Source: Streptomyces novaecaesareae
Lineage (GTDB): Bacteria; Actinomycetota; Actinomycetes; Streptomycetales; Streptomycetaceae
Assembly (NCBI RefSeq): GCF_000716875.1
Contig: NZ_JNWQ01000075.1
Span: 1 to 44,015, forward strand
Direction: 5' to 3'
Length of the DNA: 44,015 bases
In this document: in pieces, positions 40,510 through 44,015 of the stretch
How the letters are laid out: every line of letters begins with the position of its first letter
How positions within the stretch are numbered: the stretch's first letter is position 1
Made by a program: the position numbers and the translations under genes
The notes under the pieces: model-generated
The model's database searches: none
The model's input: the letters and a program-made list of their open reading frames with translations, nothing else
Told to the model about the DNA's origin: nothing

Positions 40510-40542
40510 AAGGGGCGTCCTCCGGTTCGGAGGGCGCCCCTT
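40510..40542. terminator. Hairpin terminator between PBP and YqeY
   Basis: AAGGGGCGTCCTCC (40510-40523) and GGAGGGCGCCCCTT (40529-40542) pair with one T.G wobble around GGTTC, in the convergent gap. Confidence 0.75.
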
Positions 40543-40673
40543 CGGCGTGTTGCCGGGTGACGGTCCGTCAGGGCCTGGGGGCCCCTTGCCGGCCCTTGCG
40601 GGGCGCTCGGCTCCGGCCGGAGTCGGCTCGACCGGGGCTGCCTGGGAGGCCCGGGCCGCCCAGGCTCCCGGGG

Positions 40674-41126
40674 TCAGGACAGCGCGGCCTTCACGGCGGC
40701 GGCGACCCGGCCGCCCTCGGCCAGGCCTTCCACCTGGGGCTTCACCAGCTTCATCACGGCGCCCATCGCCTGCGGACCGGTCGCCCCGGTCTCCGCCACG
40801 GCGGCCGCGACGATCCCGGCCAGCTCCTCGTCGGAGAGCTGCTTGGGCAGGTAGGTCGCGAGCAGCTCGCCCTCCGCCCGCTCCCGGGCCGCCTGGTCGG
40901 TACGGCCGGCGCCGTCGAAGGCCTCGGCGGCCTCCCGGCGCTTCTTCGCCTCGCGGCCGATCACCTTCAGCACCTCGGCGTCGGACAGCTCGCGCTTCTG
41001 CTTGCCCGCCACCTCCTCGCTGGTGACGGCGGACAGCGTGAGCCGGACGGTGGACGCGCGCAGCTCGTCCCGGTCCCTGATGGCAGCCGTGAGGTCTTCC
41101 TGCAGCTGCTCCTTGAGCGTTGTCAT
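40674..41126 (-). CDS. GatB/YqeY domain protein
   Basis: A 150-aa YqeY-like protein. MTTLKEQLQEDLTAAIRDRD is the typical N-terminal helix, with RREAAEAFDGAGRTDQAARE in the middle and a C-terminal TGPQAMGAVMKLVKPQVEGL characteristic of GatB/YqeY tails. Family members are free-standing relatives of the tRNA-amidotransferase C-terminal domain and are thought to bind tRNA. The start has GAAGAGGAA upstream. It is a single gene, convergent with the PBP. Confidence 0.92.
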   Translation of the reverse strand: MTTLKEQLQEDLTAAIRDRDELRASTVRLTLSAVTSEEVAGKQKRELSDAEVLKVIGREAKKRREAAEAFDGAGRTDQAARERAEGELLATYLPKQLSDEELAGIVAAAVAETGATGPQAMGAVMKLVKPQVEGLAEGGRVAAAVKAALS

Positions 41127-41270
41127 TTCCTCTTCTTATCCTTCGGCTGTAGGAGTCTCAACCAGGTTTCCACCGGGCATCCACTGCGGTTTGCACAGGT
41201 GAACGAGTATGCCCCGTCAGGGACGGCCCGCCGACGAGTGACGACGCGTCCGCCGATGGCCGGTCACGGC

Positions 41271-41338
41271 CGGGAGGGGCCGGTGGGGGTCGGGAGGGGC
41301 CGGTGGGGGTCGGGAGGGGTCGGGAGGGGCCGGTGGGA
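41271..41338 (+). repeat. 20-bp G-rich tandem repeat, G-quadruplex potential
   Basis: The 20-bp unit (CGGGAGGGGC, then CGGTGGGGGT) occurs twice at 41271-41310. A half unit (41311-41320) and a further near-copy run to 41338. The plus strand has eleven G-runs of three or more within 68 bases, ample for G-quadruplex folding. It lies in the 427-base region between YqeY and the CGNR gene. Confidence 0.9.
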
Positions 41339-41358
41339 TCCGGCCGGCACGGCCGACA

Positions 41359-41520
41359 ATGCCAGCACACTCCCGGCAGAACAGCCGGAATTCGCTGGAC
41401 CTGATCCGGCTCGGCCGCGCCGACGTCGTGGTGGCGGGCGGCGCGGACGCGGGCGTCCACCCGCTGGGCGCCGCCGCCTTCGCCGCCATGCGCGCCGGCG
41501 GACAGCGGACAGCGCCGTAA
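41359..41520 (+). pseudogene. Ketosynthase fragment
   Basis: A 53-codon open frame in which codons 12-46 (SLDLIRLGRADVVVAGGADA, then GVHPLGAAAFAAMRA) match the middle of a beta-ketoacyl-ACP synthase II (FabF-like; compare the ADVMVAGGAE...PLGVGGF segment of E. coli FabF). No active-site Cys, His or flanking parts exist. It is a remnant of about 35 codons. Upstream and downstream sequence shows no further KS. Third-position GC is consistent with its origin in a coding gene. It may be a relic of a PKS or fatty-acid gene or of a chance recombination. Confidence 0.65.
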
Positions 41521-41553
41521 CCCGTTTACCCGGTTACACCTATCCTGGCCCCC
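41517..41553 (+). promoter_or_regulatory. CGNR gene promoter with inverted repeat; probably leaderless
   Basis: TATCCT (41541-41546) is a -10 hexamer seven bases before ATG 41554. GTAACC (41517-41522) and GGTTAC (41532-41537) form an inverted repeat around the -35 position. The transcript would begin at or one base before the ATG. It overlaps the end of the ketosynthase remnant. Confidence 0.6.
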
Positions 41554-42297
41554 ATGACCGACGGAGACGACCGGAACACCACCCCGCCCGGGCTGGTCCT
41601 CACCACCCCCGCGGGCACCCGCTTCCACTTCGACCCCGGCGCCCTCTGCCTCGAACTGCTCACCACCGGCGGCCCCGGCCCGTACACCCGCTACGAGGCC
41701 CTGCACCGGCCCGCTGACCTCACGGCCTGGCTCCCGCTGTCCCGGCTGCGGCTGCCCGCCGACACCGTCCGGGTCACCGCCGACGAGCTGACCGCCGCCC
41801 GCACCCTGCGCGACGCGCTCTGGCGCCTCACCGCCGCCCGCGCCCATGGCAACACCGGCGCCGCCGAGGACTACGCCACTCTCAACCGGGCCGCGGAGCG
41901 CCCACCGCTGGTCCCCCGGATCGCCCCGGACGGCACGGCCGCCGCCCCGCTGCCCGCCGACGGCTCCCAGCTGGTCTCCACCCTCGCCCGGGACGCCATC
42001 GCGCTGCTCACCGGCCCGTACGCGGACCGGATCCGCGAGTGCGGCGCGCACAACTGCCAACTGATCTTCGTCGACACCTCACGGCCCGGCCGTCGGCGCT
42101 GGTGCTCGATGGAACGCTGCGGCAACCGCCACAAGGTCCGCGCCCTGCGCGCCCGCCGCGAAACCGAGGAATCGCCTTCGCCCCCGCCCTCGCCCCTACC
42201 GTCCTCCATCCCCTCCGCCATCCCGTCCGCCATCCCGTCCGCCATCCCGTCCGCCGGGCGTTCACCGGCTGATCCACCGTCTGAGAGCATGGGCTGA
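41554..42297 (+). CDS. CGNR zinc-finger transcriptional regulator (ABATE domain)
   Basis: A 247-aa protein. The N-terminal ABATE (putative stress-induced transcription regulator) domain has LCLELLTTGGPGPYTRYEAL and ALWRLTAARAHGNTG. The zinc-finger region is ECGAHNCQLIFVDTSRPGRR, followed by RWCSMERCGNRHKVRALRAR: C-x4-C, then C-x4-C leading into the GNR. The C-terminal tail has four IPSA repeats from 12-bp units (42209-42256). Its stop overlaps the next start (TGATG), coupling it to the phosphoesterase. The inverted repeat in its promoter may be its own operator. Confidence 0.9.
   Translation: MTDGDDRNTTPPGLVLTTPAGTRFHFDPGALCLELLTTGGPGPYTRYEALHRPADLTAWLPLSRLRLPADTVRVTADELTAARTLRDALWRLTAARAHGNTGAAEDYATLNRAAERPPLVPRIAPDGTAAAPLPADGSQLVSTLARDAIALLTGPYADRIRECGAHNCQLIFVDTSRPGRRRWCSMERCGNRHKVRALRARRETEESPSPPPSPLPSSIPSAIPSAIPSAIPSAGRSPADPPSESMG
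42209..42256. repeat. 12-bp tandem repeat, four units (IPSA)
   Basis: ATCCCCTCCGCC once and ATCCCGTCCGCC three times, contiguous and in frame, encode the IPSA repeats of the CGNR protein tail. Confidence 0.9.
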
Positions 42298-43241
42298 TGC
42301 GACCGCTGTACTCCGTTCCCCTCGGCATCGCCGCCGCCGGCGCCGCCTGCCTCGCCTACTCCGCCGGGTACGAGGTCCGGGCCTTCCGCCTCCGCCGGGT
42401 CGAGGTCCCCGTCCTCCCCCGCGGCGCCCGGCCCCTCCGGATCCTGCAGGTGTCCGACATCCACATGGTGAGCGGGCAGGGCAAGAAGCAGCGCTGGCTG
42501 AAGAGCCTCGCCGGCCTGCGCCCCGACCTCGTGGTCAACACCGGCGACAACCTCTCCGACCCGCTCGGCGTCCCGGCCACCCTCGACGCGCTCGGGCCGC
42601 TCATGGAGTTCCCGGGCGTCTACGTCTTCGGCTCCAACGACTACTACGGCCCGGCCCGCAAGAACCCGGCCCGCTACCTCCAGGCCATGCGCAGCGGCGC
42701 CCACGGCATGAACAACCCCGACGGCACCGCCCGCCGCGGCATCACCGGCGCCGTCCACAACCCCTGGGAGAAGCTCCGCGACGGCTTCGACGCGGCCGGC
42801 TGGCTCGACCTCACCAACACCCGCGGCCGCCTCACCCTCAACGGCCTCGACCTCGAGTTCACCGGCCTCGACGACCCGCACATCCGCCGCGACCGCTACA
42901 GCGACGTCGCCGGCGGCCCCTCCCCGGACGCCGACCTCTCCCTCGCCGTCGTCCACGCGCCCTACCTGCGCGTCCTCGACGCCTTCACCGCCGACCGCTA
43001 CCCCCTGATCCTCGCCGGCCACACCCACGGCGGCCAGCTCTGCGTCCCCTTCTACGGCGCCCTGGTCACCAACTGCGACATCGACACCCGCCGGGTCAAG
43101 GGCCTCTCCACCCACATCGCCGGCGGCCACCGTTCCCACCTCCACGTCTCCGCCGGCTGCGGCACCAACCGCTACACCCCCGTCCGCTTCGCCTGCCCCC
43201 CCGAAGCCACCCTCCTCACCCTCACCCCGGCCCCCCGCTGA
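42297..43241 (+). CDS. Metallophosphoesterase, membrane-associated
   Basis: A 314-aa protein. The N-terminus is hydrophobic (LYSVPLGIAAAGAACLAY). The calcineurin-like motifs are VSDIHM (DxH), VNTGDN (GD), GSNDYY (the usual GNHD/E has Ser-Asn-Asp), VVHAPY and LAGHTHGGQL. Such enzymes use a two-metal site to cleave phosphoesters, for example UDP-diacylglucosamine-like or phospholipid substrates. The start overlaps the CGNR stop (TGATG). No terminator is evident before the tRNA gene; the tRNA promoter follows at ~43272-43300. Confidence 0.93.
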   Translation: MRPLYSVPLGIAAAGAACLAYSAGYEVRAFRLRRVEVPVLPRGARPLRILQVSDIHMVSGQGKKQRWLKSLAGLRPDLVVNTGDNLSDPLGVPATLDALGPLMEFPGVYVFGSNDYYGPARKNPARYLQAMRSGAHGMNNPDGTARRGITGAVHNPWEKLRDGFDAAGWLDLTNTRGRLTLNGLDLEFTGLDDPHIRRDRYSDVAGGPSPDADLSLAVVHAPYLRVLDAFTADRYPLILAGHTHGGQLCVPFYGALVTNCDIDTRRVKGLSTHIAGGHRSHLHVSAGCGTNRYTPVRFACPPEATLLTLTPAPR

Positions 43242-43341
43242 CCCCCACCGGACGCCCGCCCGAAACCGGATTTCGTGTCTCGGCGAGCGTCCGGTAGAGT
43301 TCTACTCGTTGCGACGGAGACAGAGCAACAAAACGCAAGAC

Positions 43342-43415
<74 letters not shown>

Positions 43416-43422
43416 CCCAGTG

Positions 43423-43458
43423 CAGAGGCCCTGCCGGAGAAATCCGGCAGGGCCTCTG
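43423..43458 (+). terminator. Terminator after tRNA-Pro
   Basis: A perfect 16-bp stem (CAGAGGCCCTGCCGGA and its complement) with a GAAA tetraloop begins eight bases after the tRNA. Confidence 0.9.
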
Positions 43459-43828
43459 TCGTCGTGCGCGACCAACTGAGTGACCGAGCCTCAGCCCATC
43501 CGGCACCGCTGCCTGGACCGCCCGCCCGTCCCTCCACCGACCGGACCAACACCCGAGGCCGCCTCGGAGGGCCCGGCGGCACCCCGGGCGCTACGGAACC
43601 ACTTCCCAACCACCGAAGGCCCGCCGAGCGCCGGCCCTCACCGCCGCGGCGATCCCGGCAACGGAAAAGGCCCCGACTCGATCGAGTCGGGGCCTTCTTC
43701 ATCGGGTGGTCCTCCAGCCTCCGGGCTACGACCCCGGAAGCAACCGGCCACGCTTCAGCGTCGAACCCGCCACCAACTGCGACAACGTCAGAAAGGAAAC
43801 ACCGGCCTCCGCCCTCTGGTGCGGGGGG
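43459..43828. other. Non-coding stretch between tRNA-Pro and the LuxR gene
   Basis: 370 bases with only a large palindrome (43667-43696). Overlapping open frames in this stretch show no family and have mixed third positions, so none is called. Confidence 0.55.
43667..43696 (-). terminator. Palindromic hairpin, probable LuxR terminator
   Basis: AAGGCCCCGACTCG (43667-43680), AT, then CGAGTCGGGGCCTT (43683-43696) form a 30-base perfect palindrome. On the minus strand it is followed by TTTT, so it suits termination of the LuxR gene, whose stop lies 133 bases away. A 10-bp inverted repeat (CCGCCCTCTG, 43809-43818, and its complement at 43830-43839) also overlaps the stop. Confidence 0.65.
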
Positions 43829-44015
43829 TCAGAGGGCGGTGGCGAGTTCGGTGCGGGAGGTGATGTCGAGCTTCGGGTAGGCCTTGTAGAGGTGGTGGGC
43901 GACGGTTCGGGGGCTGAGGAAGAGCTGGGCGGCGATGTCGCGGTTGGTGAGGCCCTGGGCGGCGAGGCGGGCGATCTGGAGTTCCTGGGGGGTGAGGGGG
44001 GACTGCGGGGCGGTG
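43829..44015 (-). CDS. LuxR-family regulator, C-terminal end (partial)
   Basis: The right edge of the window cuts this gene; only the last ~61 codons are present. The sequence is a LuxR helix-turn-helix: [20 protein letters not shown], then [20 protein letters not shown], ending [16 protein letters not shown]. Positions such as [13 protein letters not shown] and SPRTVAHHL are diagnostic. It is probably a large LuxR regulator or a response regulator; the N-terminal domain is not in the window. The stop is followed by inverted repeats. Confidence 0.9.
   Translation of the reverse strand, partial: TAPQSPLTPQELQIARLAAQGLTNRDIAAQLFLSPRTVAHHLYKAYPKLDITSRTELATAL

Noticed and set aside
43480..43863. 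127-codon frame between the tRNA and LuxR
   Set aside because: Runs through two hairpins and lacks any domain or ribosome binding site.

Overview
This is a very GC-rich actinobacterial chromosome segment, most likely Streptomyces or Kitasatospora. Genes have GC-saturated third codon positions and GTG/TTG starts. Near-canonical BldG and WblA developmental regulators, a DUF4244-type pilin and a CGNR regulator also point to a streptomycete. Gene order closely follows, from memory, the M. tuberculosis Rv3649-Rv3682 block (helicase, tad genes, Ssd, SerB-like HAD, Fic-like, acs, holin-like, EphE-like, MarP, NUDIX, nth, crp, MBL, RidA, two ArsA ATPases, WhiB4/WblA, PBP). It is an old vertically inherited neighbourhood with streptomycete-specific insertions.

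Layout. 1-2.6 kb: a lipoprotein, a cyclophilin-fold protein, and the anti-sigma/BldG pair, all on the minus strand. 2.8-5.2 kb: a DECH-box helicase with a minisatellite-encoded tail. 5.2-11.0 kb: a minus-strand Flp/Tad pilus operon (Ssd/TadZ, CpaF/TadA ATPase, an unlisted 62-aa membrane protein, TadB, TadC, the DUF4244 pilin, two TadE-like pseudopilins). 11.8-15.2 kb: HAD phosphatase, degenerate Fic protein, CooC-like ATPase. 15.6-22.8 kb: SulP-carbonic anhydrase fusion, acetyl-CoA synthetase, NhaA antiporter behind a strikingly structured leader, holin-like membrane protein. 22.9-28.2 kb: an alpha/beta hydrolase lacking its nucleophile, a small basic protein, a DUF457-type membrane protein, the MarP protease, NUDIX, endonuclease III. 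28.4-31.0 kb: a frameshifted RraA-like gene, a PEP-mutase-family gene and its divergent ArsR-type regulator. 31.2-34.8 kb: Crp, MBL hydrolase, a small ORF modified by a 77-bp tandem element, NUDIX, RidA, a 52-aa DUF4177 protein. 35-40.4 kb: an ArsA-like ATPase pair, WblA, and a bifunctional penicillin-binding protein. 40.7-44.0 kb: YqeY, a ketosynthase remnant, CGNR regulator, metallophosphoesterase, tRNA-Pro(CGG), and the 3' end of a LuxR-type gene.

How the genes work together. Developmental control (BldG, WblA, Crp) flanks envelope functions (Tad pilus, MarP, PBP, NhaA, holin-like) and maintenance functions (Nth, NUDIX, RidA, ArsA pair). Acetate activation (Acs) is next to bicarbonate/CO2 and Na+/H+ handling.

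The most interesting signals are: (i) the nhaA leader, in which an upstream loop can pair with the Shine-Dalgarno region, as a riboswitch would; (ii) a 77-bp tandem element between two minus-strand genes whose ends recreate TGA/ATGA junctions, strongly reminiscent of mycobacterial MIRUs; and (iii) an unusually high density of short tandem arrays at gene ends and in spacers. Several family members have also lost catalytic residues (Fic-like protein, alpha/beta hydrolase) or reading frame (RraA).
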